Positions 1-8,911 are shown, counted from the stretch's first letter. The stretch: DNA of 64,000 nt from Clostridium peptidivorans (GCF_900205925.1 NZ_OAOD01000017.1:1-64000), one strand, 5' to 3'. A program made the numbers and translations. Notes: a model not told the origin generated them from the letters alone.

Positions 1-142
1 AAATGTCGTTAAGAACCTTCTACTGTCTGACCAAAGGGAGTTTAGAAGGTTTAGATATTTTAATTTCAGAAATATTAGACCTTTTTTGCGAAACGAACGC
101 TTTCTTAAATGCAAATTCCATGCGGGAGGTTCAACATTAAAA
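1..142. mobile_element. Partial copy (copy 1) of a MITE-like structured repeat
   Basis: This is the right-hand part of the element seen complete at 7475-7764 and 14504-14784; its left end lies outside the window. Visible are the inner hairpin arms CCTTCTA and TAGAAGG around the conserved loop (TCTGA...GAGTT), the right half of the long stem, and the terminal repeat ending in TTCAACATTAAAA. It lacks the 65-bp GCATGATTTATAG module carried by the other copies, going straight from the main hairpin to the terminal arm. It lies 20 bp beyond the stop codon of the first CWB2 gene. Confidence 0.75.
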
Positions 143-162
143 ATGTCACATTTTTTCTATTA

Positions 163-1548
163 TTATTCTATAGATTCAGAAGAATAAACTTTCCACTGTC
201 CATTTACTTTTTTCAAAGTAATGTCTACTTGATATGTTTCTTCATCTGTAATATTTTCTCCTGTTTCTGGATCTTTGTATGTTATTTTATCATTTTCCAT
301 CACTTTAACTTTTGCTTCTTTAGCATTCATTGATATCATATCTATGGACTCATAAATTGCTTCTATATCTACTTGTTCTTGAATCAAATCCGCAAAAAAT
401 TCTGCATATACTTCCCTAGTTTCTTTATATCCTGGAGCATTTGGATCTATCTGCGCCATATACTTTTCAATATCTTTAAGTTTTACTGCTTCAGCAATGT
501 TATTAAGAACTGCTTTTATATCCTCAAACTCTTTATTTATATCCATTACTACAAATTGTTCTACATTATTACTAAGCGAACCTGTTCCACCTAATAAATA
601 ATAATTTTCAAGTTCCTTCTTATCAAATTCTAACTGCTGTTTATATAAATTAGCTTCATCTGCAAGCACCATTGGAGCATTTAACTTAACTGCCAACTGG
701 CTTCCTGATAATGCATCTGCAAATCCCTTACCTGATGCTAGTACAATATTTTTTGTATCTAAATTAAACTCTTTGAATATACTCATTGAAGTTTCATATC
801 TAGTACTTCCACCTAATCTAACTATTTCTACTGAAGGAAGTATAGCCTTAATCTCATTTACAACTGCTGGCTTAACTACTGCTTCTCCACCAACTACATA
901 TACCTTAGATGGCTTTATTTTAGTTAACTGGTTTTTAATTAAATCTGGAAGTTTATCCGCATTTGTAAGAAGCATTGGATAGTCCTTTATTGCAGCAACT
1001 CCTGAAGCACTTAGTGCATCTGCATAGCCTAAAGCATTTGATATAAACACTGGAGTTCCTTCTGCAACATCTAATTCATTTATAATAGCATTATTTGTTT
1101 CTATTCTACCTTTACCAAAGATTCTTGTAACCTTATATCCCTTAGCTGTAAGTGCATTTTCTGTATCTTTACTTACAACGCCTTCTCCGCCAATTATATA
1201 AACATTTCCTTCAGACTTTAGTTTACTTGATATGTACGCTATTGCCTCGCTGCTGCTTTTTAAATCTCCTGCAAGAAGAAGTGGCGCATTTAACTTTTTA
1301 GCAAAGGTACTAGCACTTAATCCATCTGCAAAACCAAACCCAGATGTGATTACTACATTTTCTAGTTCACCAAATCCTATTTTCTCTGCTATGGCTCTTG
1401 ATGTCTTAAATCTATCTAAGCCTTGCACCCTTATAGCAGTTTTAGTTGGCTGTGTTGCAGCTTGTACACTTACTGGGTTAAATCCTTGAGAAAGTGTAAG
1501 AGCTAGGAATGTTGATAACATTAATTTTGAGACTTTTTTTAAATTCAT
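163..1548 (-). CDS. CWB2-repeat cell-wall-anchored protein with C-terminal NTF2-like domain
   Basis: A 461-residue secreted protein. Residues 1-30 form a signal peptide ending near VSVQAA. Residues about 37-335 hold three CWB2 repeats (PF04122), recognisable by LDRFKTSRAIAE, FADGLSAS/YADALSAS, PLLL and the Y-I-I-GG-x-G-V-V signature. In clostridia such repeats bind non-covalently to a wall anionic glycan. Residues about 340-461 form a separate domain ending in a VNGQWKVYSS strand, similar in layout to small NTF2-like domains (tentative). The ATG follows GGAGGGAAACAA. It is the downstream member of a tandem pair with 1725-3104: the anchor is nearly identical and the C-terminal domain has diverged. 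Family is firm; the role of the C-terminal domain is unknown. Confidence 0.93.
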   Translation of the reverse strand: MNLKKVSKLMLSTFLALTLSQGFNPVSVQAATQPTKTAIRVQGLDRFKTSRAIAEKIGFGELENVVITSGFGFADGLSASTFAKKLNAPLLLAGDLKSSSEAIAYISSKLKSEGNVYIIGGEGVVSKDTENALTAKGYKVTRIFGKGRIETNNAIINELDVAEGTPVFISNALGYADALSASGVAAIKDYPMLLTNADKLPDLIKNQLTKIKPSKVYVVGGEAVVKPAVVNEIKAILPSVEIVRLGGSTRYETSMSIFKEFNLDTKNIVLASGKGFADALSGSQLAVKLNAPMVLADEANLYKQQLEFDKKELENYYLLGGTGSLSNNVEQFVVMDINKEFEDIKAVLNNIAEAVKLKDIEKYMAQIDPNAPGYKETREVYAEFFADLIQEQVDIEAIYESIDMISMNAKEAKVKVMENDKITYKDPETGENITDEETYQVDITLKKVNGQWKVYSSESIE

Positions 1549-1699
1549 TTGTTTCCCTCCAGATTATATCATTCTATAAATAATTCCATTTCTATTCCCA
1601 TTTTATATTAAATCTTTATTAAAATCTATTGGATAGTAATGGTTACCATTCCATTTATACACATCAACATATTTACCATCTAATAAAAAGAATTCTGTT

Positions 1700-1722
1700 G
1701 AAATTTTGTATCACAAAATTTC
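1700..1722 (-). terminator. Hairpin terminator after the upstream CWB2 gene
   Basis: A perfect 10-bp inverted repeat, GAAATTTTGT and ACAAAATTTC with a 3-nt loop, begins 2 bp after the stop codon of the 1725-3104 gene. A T-rich stretch follows about 13 nt later in the transcript direction. The same hairpin recurs at 3257-3279. Confidence 0.6.
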
Positions 1723-1724
1723 TT

Positions 1725-3104
1725 CTATTCTTCCACCAATTCACTTTCATAGAACATCCATTTCCCATTTATTCTCTTTAAATGGTAAATTCCTTTGGCT
1801 TCTACATTTTCTTTATACTCTTCAGATGGTATTTCTATTAATGCATTTTCTGTTACTTCCACTATTGCTTCTTTATAGTTTATTTCAGTTATTTTAAGAT
1901 TTTCATAACTTACAGAGATGTTTATGCCACTTTCAACAAGTTCCTTAAACATCTCTGCATACATCATCTTAGCTTCGGCATATGCTGGAGAATTAGGATC
2001 AATAACTGACATATACTTATTTACATCTTTATTTTTTACTGCTTGTGCAAGCACATCAAACATTGCTGATATTTCTATATATTGTTTTTCTGAATCGAAA
2101 TCTATAACAAATTCTAAACTATCACTAAGGGAACCTTTTCCTCCTAATAAATAGTAGTTTTCCATTCCCTTTGCCTCAAATTTATCATACTGAGCATCTA
2201 AGTTGGACTCATCTGCAAGAACCATTGGAGCATTTAACTTAGCAGCTAATTGGCTTCCAGACAGTGCATCTGCAAATCCCTTACCTGATGCTAGTACAAT
2301 ATTTTTAGTATCTAAATTAAATTCATTAAATATGCTCATTGAAGTTTCATATCTAGTACTTCCACCTAGTCTAACTATTTCTACTGAAGGAAGTATAGCC
2401 TTAATTTCATTTACAACTGCTGGCTTAACCACGCCTTCTCCACCAACTACATATACCTTAGATGGCTTTATTTTGGTTAACTGGTTTTTAATTAAATCTG
2501 GTAATTTATCCGCATTTGTAAGAAGCATTGGATATTCTTTTATTGCAGCAATTCCTGAAGCACTTAGTGCATCTGCATAGCCTAAAGCATTTGATATAAA
2601 TACTGGAGTTCCTTCTTGAGCCTCTAATTTATTTATAATAGCATCATTTGTTTCTATTCTGCCCTTACCAAAAATTCTTGTAACCTTATATCCCTTACTT
2701 GTAAGTGCATTTTCTGTATCCTTACTTACGACCCCTTCTCCTCCAATGATATAAACGTTTCCTTGGGGCTTTAATTTACTTGATATGTACGCTATTGCCT
2801 CACTGCTGCTTTTTAAATCTCCTGCAAGAAGTAGTGGTGCATTTAGCTTTTTAGCAAGTGTACTAGCACTTAATCCATCTGCAAAACCAAATCCAGATGT
2901 GATTACCACATTATCTAGTTCACCAAACCCTATTTCCTCTGCTATGGCTCTTGATGTCTTAAACCTGTCTAGCCCTTGAACTCTTTTAACATTATTTGCT
3001 TGATCTACTGTTTCAGCTTGTACACTTATTGGGTTAAACCCTTGTGAAAGTGTAAGAACGAGGATTGTTGATAACATTAATTTTGAGACTTTTTTTAAAT
3101 TCAT
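1725..3104 (-). CDS. CWB2-repeat cell-wall-anchored protein (tandem paralogue)
   Basis: A 459-residue paralogue of the 163-1548 product. It has the same signal peptide (MNLKKVSKLMLST) and three CWB2 repeats at about residues 37-335, nearly identical in protein and DNA. The last 120 residues (about 340-459) are clearly related but diverged, ending KRINGKWMFYESELVEE. The roughly 175 bp upstream of the start is also duplicated, so the repeated unit is [hairpin - leader - gene], about 1.56 kb. The ATG is preceded by GGAGGGAAACAA. Role: surface protein held on the wall glycan; the exposed domain has no recognised activity. Confidence 0.93.
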   Translation of the reverse strand: MNLKKVSKLMLSTILVLTLSQGFNPISVQAETVDQANNVKRVQGLDRFKTSRAIAEEIGFGELDNVVITSGFGFADGLSASTLAKKLNAPLLLAGDLKSSSEAIAYISSKLKPQGNVYIIGGEGVVSKDTENALTSKGYKVTRIFGKGRIETNDAIINKLEAQEGTPVFISNALGYADALSASGIAAIKEYPMLLTNADKLPDLIKNQLTKIKPSKVYVVGGEGVVKPAVVNEIKAILPSVEIVRLGGSTRYETSMSIFNEFNLDTKNIVLASGKGFADALSGSQLAAKLNAPMVLADESNLDAQYDKFEAKGMENYYLLGGKGSLSDSLEFVIDFDSEKQYIEISAMFDVLAQAVKNKDVNKYMSVIDPNSPAYAEAKMMYAEMFKELVESGINISVSYENLKITEINYKEAIVEVTENALIEIPSEEYKENVEAKGIYHLKRINGKWMFYESELVEE

Positions 3105-3256
3105 TTGTTTCCCTCCAGGTTATATTATTCTATAAATAATTCCATTTCTGCTTCCATTTTATATTAAATTTTTATTAAAATCTATTGGATAGTAATGGGT
3201 ATTATTCTATTTATATGCATCACCGTATTTATCATCTAAATAAAGATAATTCTGTT

Positions 3257-3279
3257 GAAATTTTGTATCACAAAATTTC
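3257..3279. repeat. Orphan copy of the CWB2-unit terminator hairpin
   Basis: This is the same 23-nt hairpin (GAAATTTTGT, ATC, ACAAAATTTC) as at 1700-1722, but here it lies upstream of a CWB2 gene with no CWB2 stop codon beside it. It marks the far edge of the duplicated unit and suggests either a lost third gene copy or the duplication junction. Confidence 0.7.
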
Positions 3280-3365
3280 CTTTATCTAATATAAAAAATT
3301 TTTGGTTTATAATTTCCGTTATATACATACTATAATATAAAAATACTACTTTAAAAGGTGAGTTT

Positions 3366-4334
3366 ATGATGTTTATTAAAAATAAAAATCTTATGATTAC
3401 ATTAATTTTTAATATGTTATTATCCATGGGATTTATTGGCGTACTGCTATATTTACTTTTAGTTGGAAGATCTAATCACTTCTTAGGGTTAGACTGGGCA
3501 GAAGAAATTAACTATGAACTTATTATCATCAGAGCATCAATTGCAAATATATTGCAACTTACTCTTTTATTTATGAAGCGTATTTGTCAAACGCATAAGA
3601 ACTTAAAAAAGAACTTTATGTTAAATTCCATAGCCATTGTAACTTATCTATATTTAATGACACTTGCAAGCCTCATAATAAAATTCTTTAATATATCTGC
3701 ACTTATAAACAAAATAATAATCTTCTTAAATGTAATTGGATTTTTTATCATGCTTTACTATATATATATTATTTTAAGAACCTTTGAACTTCTTCATACT
3801 CGCTTAGAAAATGAAGAAACACTTACTAAGCATTTATATAAGCTATCTTATACAGATAAATTAACAGGACTGGTAAATAGATATTACTTATTGTCCTTAT
3901 TTGAAGATTATTTAAATAAATATGATAAAAATAACTTTATGCTGGGAGTGCTATTTTTAGATTTAGATGGATTTAAACCTGTAAACGATAATTTTGGACA
4001 TGATGTAGGTGATAAAGTTCTTAAAGAAATAAGTAATCGTCTTATAAAATGCACCAGAAATATTGATACTGTGGCAAGAATAGGTGGAGATGAGTTTGTT
4101 ATTTTAATACCTAATATAGCTGATGATATAATACTTAAAATAATTGCTTCACGTGTTATTGAAGTGATAAATGAAAAAATATGTATTAATAATCATGAGT
4201 TTACCATTGGAGTGAGTATAGGTATTTCAATTTACTCCAAAGATGGGCTTGAAATAGACGAGTTAATCAAAAAAGCCGACATTGCAATGTATAGAGTGAA
4301 AAAAGCCGAAAAAAACGGGTACGGGTTTTATTAA
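3366..4334 (+). CDS. Membrane-anchored diguanylate cyclase (GGDEF)
   Basis: A 322-residue protein. The N-terminal half (about 8-140) holds roughly four hydrophobic membrane segments and no recognisable sensor domain. Residues about 155-322 form a GGDEF domain: the intact active-site motif is at 240-244 (ARIGGDEFVIL), preceded by LTGLVNR and FLDLDGFKPVND. An RxxD inhibitory site (R231, D234) lies five residues before GGDEF, so product feedback inhibition is expected. It should make c-di-GMP from two GTP at the inner membrane face. The ATG at 3366 follows AAAAGGTGAG. It is a single gene, convergent with the DUF1232 gene. The HD-GYP protein at 16142-17200 is a plausible opposing enzyme. Confidence 0.93.
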   Translation: MMFIKNKNLMITLIFNMLLSMGFIGVLLYLLLVGRSNHFLGLDWAEEINYELIIIRASIANILQLTLLFMKRICQTHKNLKKNFMLNSIAIVTYLYLMTLASLIIKFFNISALINKIIIFLNVIGFFIMLYYIYIILRTFELLHTRLENEETLTKHLYKLSYTDKLTGLVNRYYLLSLFEDYLNKYDKNNFMLGVLFLDLDGFKPVNDNFGHDVGDKVLKEISNRLIKCTRNIDTVARIGGDEFVILIPNIADDIILKIIASRVIEVINEKICINNHEFTIGVSIGISIYSKDGLEIDELIKKADIAMYRVKKAEKNGYGFY

Positions 4335-4351
4335 TGACTAATTTATGGTAA

Positions 4352-4390
4352 ATATATAGGGAAATTGCAGTGCAATTCCCCTATATTTCC
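4352..4390. terminator. Bidirectional terminator hairpin
   Basis: Inverted repeat TATAGGGAAATTGC and GCAATTCCCCTATA (one mismatch) lies between the convergent GGDEF and DUF1232 genes, with A/T-rich flanks on both sides. It probably serves both. Confidence 0.6.
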
Positions 4391-4428
4391 CCGGCAATTT
4401 TTTACTTTTATCGGGTAATATTCTATAT

Positions 4429-5415
4429 TTAATCGTTGTTTTTCTCCACATCTTTATGAGTAATTTCAACCCTTTTCCCCATTTTTTCCATACCCTTCTT
4501 TATATATGCACCAAGCTTATTTACCTTATCTGCACCAACGTAGTTTGCTATTGTCTTTACTCCTTTTTTTACAATAAGAATTATATCTCCTTTTCCCTGC
4601 CAATTTTCTAATATTATTTCCTCAGGAACTTCATTTAATATAGTGTTTAATCCATAAAAGGCTATTGCTATATCATCTATTTGACCTATAAGAGGTATAA
4701 AATCTGGTAGTATATCAATTGGAATTGCTAAATATCCTGCCACCGCAGCAGCCTTTGCCTTAGTTTTAGAATCAACTCTTGGATCTTTGAAAAGTCTCCA
4801 TAAAAGTGCTGCTATATCTGGAACTAACATTGCATATTCCTTAATGCCTTCATATTTATTAGGTATCTTAACATCTACAGCTGCTCTAAATTTAGTATAG
4901 GAATCCTGAGCAGTTTTCCTGTCTATCTCATAAACTATCTTTACTTCTTGAGGCTTTAACGTTTCCTTATCCTTAGAATAAACTAAGTCTTCTACATCAG
5001 CTACTATTTCTCCCTGAACAAGTGATATATTTTTCACCTTCATATTTACATTAGGTATAAGTTTTATTATGGTATCAAGATCCACAGTAATTACGTCACC
5101 CTCAACTTCAACACCATATGCCTCAGTCTTTTTTCCTACCTGCTTTAATATGATATTTTTTATACCAGCAAATACTCCAATTTTCGCAACCTTAACGTCA
5201 AAAATCTTTACCTTAACCTTATTGTCTATTATATTTCCAAGTCCAACTACTGCGGTAAATGGAATCTCTACCCCCTTTTTATAGCTTCCGTAGATATTTA
5301 TAAGTTCTCCTACCTCTAAATTATTAAATTTTAATCCTTCTAAATCAATGAACTCATTTAATCCCTTTAATATCTCTTCCCCATGAAGAGTAAGCTTTAC
5401 TGAACTCACTTTCAT
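4429..5415 (-). CDS. DUF1232 (YkvA-like) domain protein
   Basis: A 328-residue protein. The C-terminal third carries a DUF1232 domain (about 205-265) with the typical YLAIPIDILPDFIPLIGQIDD core, an amphipathic, probably membrane-associated segment. The N-terminal 180 residues are beta-rich (repeated V-x-V/I-x pattern) and recall DUF2993-type lipid-binding domains, but that is only an impression. An in-frame TTG at 5424 abuts the AGGGAG ribosome site, so the ATG at 5415, nine bases downstream of it, is chosen as start. It is divergent from the FtsH paralogue. Function unknown. Confidence 0.8.
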   Translation of the reverse strand: MKVSSVKLTLHGEEILKGLNEFIDLEGLKFNNLEVGELINIYGSYKKGVEIPFTAVVGLGNIIDNKVKVKIFDVKVAKIGVFAGIKNIILKQVGKKTEAYGVEVEGDVITVDLDTIIKLIPNVNMKVKNISLVQGEIVADVEDLVYSKDKETLKPQEVKIVYEIDRKTAQDSYTKFRAAVDVKIPNKYEGIKEYAMLVPDIAALLWRLFKDPRVDSKTKAKAAAVAGYLAIPIDILPDFIPLIGQIDDIAIAFYGLNTILNEVPEEIILENWQGKGDIILIVKKGVKTIANYVGADKVNKLGAYIKKGMEKMGKRVEITHKDVEKNND

Positions 5416-5655
5416 ATTAATCAACTCCCTATCTTTAGATTAATTATTTAGCTTCTATAAAATTAATTCTTACATTAAAATCATTTCTATAATAAAGATT
5501 ATACCCTAAATAGAAATTTCTGCAATTACTAAGAAATCTTCCATAAATTACTTTAGCAAAAATTATGAGATTTATTAGACAATATCAAATAGCTATTATA
5601 GAATAATAAATGTTCGATGGCTCCAAACTATAATTGAAATATCGGAGGTATCTTA

Positions 5656-7416
5656 ATGAATAGGATGAAGAAAAAAACTTTTTTATTACCGTTAATAACT
5701 GCTGCACTATCTTTAGTGCTACTTATAGCATCTCAAATTGCTTTTAAAACTACTGAAAATAAATCTTACGTAAACTTTTTAAAGGATTTAAACTCTCATA
5801 AAATAAGCAAAGTTTATTTATCCCCTGATCCTCAGCTTAAGGTTGTATTAAACGATGGAACATCTTATGAAACAGACAACCCGCGTATAGATACATTTAA
5901 GGAAGTACTATTAAAAGAAGGCGTTAAAGTTCTAGAGTATTCTGAAGCAGAAAGAAGCTCTGTAATATTTGGTTCAGCTTTTTTAGTATCAATTATATCT
6001 TTAGTGTTTGTAATGGCTAAAAACTCCAATTTATCAAATAAGGGATTACTTGGTGTGGATAAGCTTGAAACTTCAGCTCTTGAAGATACATCTTTCACCT
6101 TTGAAAATGTTGCAGGAAATGAAGAAGCAAAAGAAAGCGTTAAAGATGTAGTGGATTTCTTAAAAAATCCTGAAAAATATGCAGCTTATGGTGCTAGAAT
6201 GCCTAAGGGCGTTATACTTTACGGGGATCCAGGTACAGGTAAAACATTGCTTGCAAAGGCTGTTGCTGGAGAAGCGGGAGTTCCTTTTTATGCAATGTCA
6301 GGTTCTGACTTCGTTCAAGTTTATGTAGGTGTTGGTGCAAGTAGAGTTAGACAATTATTTAAGAAAGCAAGACAAAATGGTAAAGCCGTAATATTTATAG
6401 ATGAAATAGATGCAATAGGTAAGAAAAGAGATGGTGGAAAAGCTGGTGGCTCTGATGAAAAAGATCAAACATTAAATGCACTGCTTACTGAAATGTCAGG
6501 TTTTAATGAAAAAGAAGGCATAATCATCATGGCAGCCACAAATAGACTAGACATATTAGATGAGGCACTTTTAAGACCAGGTAGATTTGATAGACACATA
6601 GAAATTATGCTACCAGATATATCTGCTCGTGAAAAAATATTAAATCTTCATTTAAAAAATAAACCAGTTGGAGATATTACTGTGCATGAATGGGCACAAA
6701 AGACATCTGGCTTTTCTGGGGCTAAAATTGAAAGTCTTGTAAATGAAGCTGCAATACTTGCTTGTAAAGATGAAGCAAAATCAATTGAAAATCTTCACAT
6801 GGATAAAGCATTTTCAATAGTTATAGCAGGACATGAGAAACAAGACAGAGATTATATAACTGAAAAGGACAGAAAAGTTACAGCTTATCACGAAACAGGA
6901 CATGCTCTTGTAGGACTTAAGATGCTTCCTAATGAAAAAGTATCTAAGATAACAATAATCCCAAGCACAAAGGGTGCCGGTGGATACACTATGACAATTC
7001 CTGAGGACAAGCTATATCAAGATAAATCTTATTTAAAGAGAAGAATAATGATGCTTCTTGGTGGACGTGCTGCCGAGGAAATAATATTTGGTGAAGACAA
7101 CATTACAACAGGAGCTAGCCACGACTTAAAACAATGTACAAACATTGCTTATCACATGCTTGGTGCTTATGGTATGGGAAAATCCTTAGGTCTTTTAAGC
7201 ATGGAAGTTCTAGGACAAGATAACCCAAAACAAGCGGATTTAATTAACGAATGTAAAGAGTTAATTGACTCACTATATGAAGAAACAAAAGCTCTTTTAT
7301 TAAGAGAAAAGGACCTTTTAGAAGCTATAACACAGGAGCTTCTAGAAAAAGAAACTATTCATAACGAAAAACTTATGGAAATAGTGAATAAACAGGAATT
7401 AGAGCCTATCGCTTAA
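5656..7416 (+). CDS. ftsH: FtsH-family membrane AAA+ zinc protease (paralogue)
   Basis: A 586-residue ATP-dependent membrane protease. Membrane segments lie at about 8-29 and 103-121 with an extracytoplasmic loop between. Walker A GDPGTGKT is at 190-197, Walker B VIFIDEID at 245-252, the pore loop YVGVG near 223-227, and the second region of homology ATNRLD...LLRPGRFDR at 294-313. Zinc site: HETGH at 412-416 with a likely third ligand D490. All catalytic residues are present. It should degrade misfolded or regulatory membrane proteins. The gene stands alone rather than in the usual tilS-hpt-ftsH setting, so it is probably a second FtsH. The ATG follows GGAGG by 7 nt. Confidence 0.93.
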   Translation: MNRMKKKTFLLPLITAALSLVLLIASQIAFKTTENKSYVNFLKDLNSHKISKVYLSPDPQLKVVLNDGTSYETDNPRIDTFKEVLLKEGVKVLEYSEAERSSVIFGSAFLVSIISLVFVMAKNSNLSNKGLLGVDKLETSALEDTSFTFENVAGNEEAKESVKDVVDFLKNPEKYAAYGARMPKGVILYGDPGTGKTLLAKAVAGEAGVPFYAMSGSDFVQVYVGVGASRVRQLFKKARQNGKAVIFIDEIDAIGKKRDGGKAGGSDEKDQTLNALLTEMSGFNEKEGIIIMAATNRLDILDEALLRPGRFDRHIEIMLPDISAREKILNLHLKNKPVGDITVHEWAQKTSGFSGAKIESLVNEAAILACKDEAKSIENLHMDKAFSIVIAGHEKQDRDYITEKDRKVTAYHETGHALVGLKMLPNEKVSKITIIPSTKGAGGYTMTIPEDKLYQDKSYLKRRIMMLLGGRAAEEIIFGEDNITTGASHDLKQCTNIAYHMLGAYGMGKSLGLLSMEVLGQDNPKQADLINECKELIDSLYEETKALLLREKDLLEAITQELLEKETIHNEKLMEIVNKQELEPIA

Positions 7417-7421
7417 TTAAG

Positions 7422-7445
7422 GAAATTTCACTTAGGTGAAATTTC
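7422..7445 (+). terminator. Terminator of the FtsH paralogue
   Basis: A perfect 10-bp stem GAAATTTCAC / GTGAAATTTC with a TTAG loop starts 6 bp after the stop codon and is followed by a T/C-rich tract. Confidence 0.75.
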
Positions 7446-7474
7446 TTCCTTCAGTCAGTTATCTAAGTAATATT

Positions 7475-7764
7475 TTTAATGTTGAATATATAAGTATGGA
7501 ATTTGCATTGTAGAAAGCATTGAACAAGCACTAAAAGCTCTTTATTTCTGACTTTAAAATACCGTTAAGAACATTCTATTGTCTGAGCGTAGCGAGTTTA
7601 GAAGGTTTAGGTGTTTTAAAAAGCAGAAATATTAGAGCTTTTTTGTGAAGTGAACGGTTGCATGATTTATAGAAATCTCTGATTTCGTTATAAATCAGCA
7701 CATCTCAGACTACTGAGATGTTTCATTAATTATGCAAATTCCATACTTGGGATTCAATATTAAA
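7475..7764. mobile_element. MITE-like structured repeat, copy 2 (complete, 290 bp)
   Basis: Terminal inverted repeats begin TTTAATGTTGAAT and end ATTCAATATTAAA; with the inner match AAGTATGGAATTTGCAT (copied inverted at the right end) they pair over about 35 bp. Inside are (1) a long hairpin, about 7532-7642, with base AAAGCTCT / AGAGCTTT and apical arms around TCTGAGCGTAGCGAGTT, and (2) a 65-bp double-hairpin module at 7660-7724 (TGATTTATA..TATAAATCA, then CATCTCA..TGAGATG). There is no coding capacity. It fills the gap between the convergent FtsH and GNAT genes and ends 1 bp before the GNAT stop codon. No target duplication was identified. Confidence 0.85.
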
Positions 7765-7765
7765 C

Positions 7766-8266
7766 TTACCCTATTCCAACTACTTTACTTCTTCGTTCCA
7801 TTAAAACTACGTCATGCCATATTCCATCACTAGCCTTAGCTATCTTTTCTCTTATACCTATTTCTCTAAAGCCGCACTTTTTGTGCAGTGATATACTTGT
7901 GCTGTTTTCTCTTATAATTGAAGAATATAAAGTCCAAAAGCCGTTTTCCTCTGATAGTTTAATTAGATTCTGAAGGAGAGCTGTTCCTACACCTTGTCCC
8001 TTATACTTTTCTCCTATATAAATACTGACTTCAACTACTCCTCTATAACAATATCTACTTGAGGTTGGACTTAACGCTACCCATCCTAATATATCGTTTT
8101 GTGAGCGTGCAACCAATCTACATGAATTAATATGACCATTATTCCATTCTTCCCAAGTAGGTGCTTCTGTCTGAAATGTTGCTATCTTTGTATTTATTCC
8201 TTCTAAATAAATATTCTTCACCTGTTCCCAATCAGATGATTTCATTTCTTCAATTTTGTATTCCAT
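7766..8266 (-). CDS. GNAT acetyltransferase, phosphinothricin-acetyltransferase-like
   Basis: A 166-residue single-domain GNAT protein. The opening (YKIEEMKSSDWEQVKNIYLEGI followed by ATFQTEAPTWEEW) and the acetyl-CoA loop YKGQGVGTALLQNL (near 100) match the phosphinothricin/methionine-sulfoximine N-acetyltransferase subfamily; a C-terminal KKCGFREIGIREK strand follows. These enzymes N-acetylate small amino-acid analogues; the substrate here is unknown. The ATG lies downstream of GGGGGTATAGTGC. It is a single gene whose stop codon abuts the repeat element at 7475-7764. Confidence 0.85.
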   Translation of the reverse strand: MEYKIEEMKSSDWEQVKNIYLEGINTKIATFQTEAPTWEEWNNGHINSCRLVARSQNDILGWVALSPTSSRYCYRGVVEVSIYIGEKYKGQGVGTALLQNLIKLSEENGFWTLYSSIIRENSTSISLHKKCGFREIGIREKIAKASDGIWHDVVLMERRSKVVGIG

Positions 8267-8380
8267 GCACTATACCCCCATTATTTTTTATCAAGCTTAA
8301 TTACAAACCCCATGCTTTGTTTGACTCTTTCCAAGCTAGATTAGGTAAACCCCTTACTGTCTTTTCTAATTCACTTTCCC

Positions 8381-8773
8381 CTAAGTCCTTTTAGAAAATT
8401 CTGTCTTGCATCTTGAGCAGGTAATGGTGACTTTCCCCTTTCCCTTTGGTACACGAAGTTTTAATTTACAATTCGGGCATTTAAAAATACGATGTGTCTT
8501 CATGGATTTCACTTCATTAGATTTATTTCTGAATTTATAGGACACCTTATTCCACCATTGTAAAAATATCATATTTTCTTTTCGTCGTTTTATAACATCA
8601 CGAGATAATATTCTAAATAGACATACTCCCCACAAAACATAGCCAATAATCATTAGCTCTTTAATCCCTGTAAAAGTAACTAGCATAGAAATCACAAAAT
8701 AGGCTATTATTAAAGCTATACATATCTGATCTACACCATTTCGTCCAATCATAAAATTTCTTAACCACTTCAT
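8381..8773 (-). CDS. Small membrane protein with C-terminal zinc ribbon
   Basis: A 130-residue protein. Residues about 15-58 hold two hydrophobic segments. The C-terminus (about 95-125) is a compact zinc ribbon with CPNC and CSRC pairs separated by a basic loop (KGKGK), as in small zinc-ribbon proteins of Firmicutes. The start ATG has GGAG nine bases upstream. No enzyme domain is visible; it may be a membrane-tethered nucleic-acid or protein-binding module. The nearest neighbour upstream is aroE, separated by a large hairpin, so co-transcription is unclear. Confidence 0.75.
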   Translation of the reverse strand: MKWLRNFMIGRNGVDQICIALIIAYFVISMLVTFTGIKELMIIGYVLWGVCLFRILSRDVIKRRKENMIFLQWWNKVSYKFRNKSNEVKSMKTHRIFKCPNCKLKLRVPKGKGKVTITCSRCKTEFSKRT

Positions 8774-8825
8774 CTTTTTTTGCTCCTTTTAAAAATATAT
8801 TTTATTGAAATTCTGCATCAAGTGA

Positions 8826-8886
8826 TTCTTAGACTCAGGTGGAGTTTGCTTATGAAGAATACTTATCTCCAGCTGAGTCTTAGAAG
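8826..8886. repeat. Large imperfect hairpin between aroE and the zinc-ribbon gene
   Basis: Arms TTCTTAGACTCAGGTGGAG (8826-8844) and CTCCAGCTGAGTCTTAGAA (8867-8885) pair with two mismatches around a 22-nt loop. No T-tract follows on either strand, so it is not a classical terminator. It may be an RNA processing or stability element, or an intergenic palindromic repeat. Confidence 0.65.
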
Positions 8887-8911
8887 AACTTATCCAGGGG
8901 CGTATCATCCG

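Noticed and set aside
109..594. Plus-strand open frames at the window start
   Set aside because: Both are antisense to the CWB2 gene, hydrophobic by AT-richness, and lack ribosome sites.
5416..5424. TTG start of the DUF1232 gene at 5424
   Set aside because: It touches the AGGGAG ribosome site with no spacing; the ATG at 5415 is correctly spaced.
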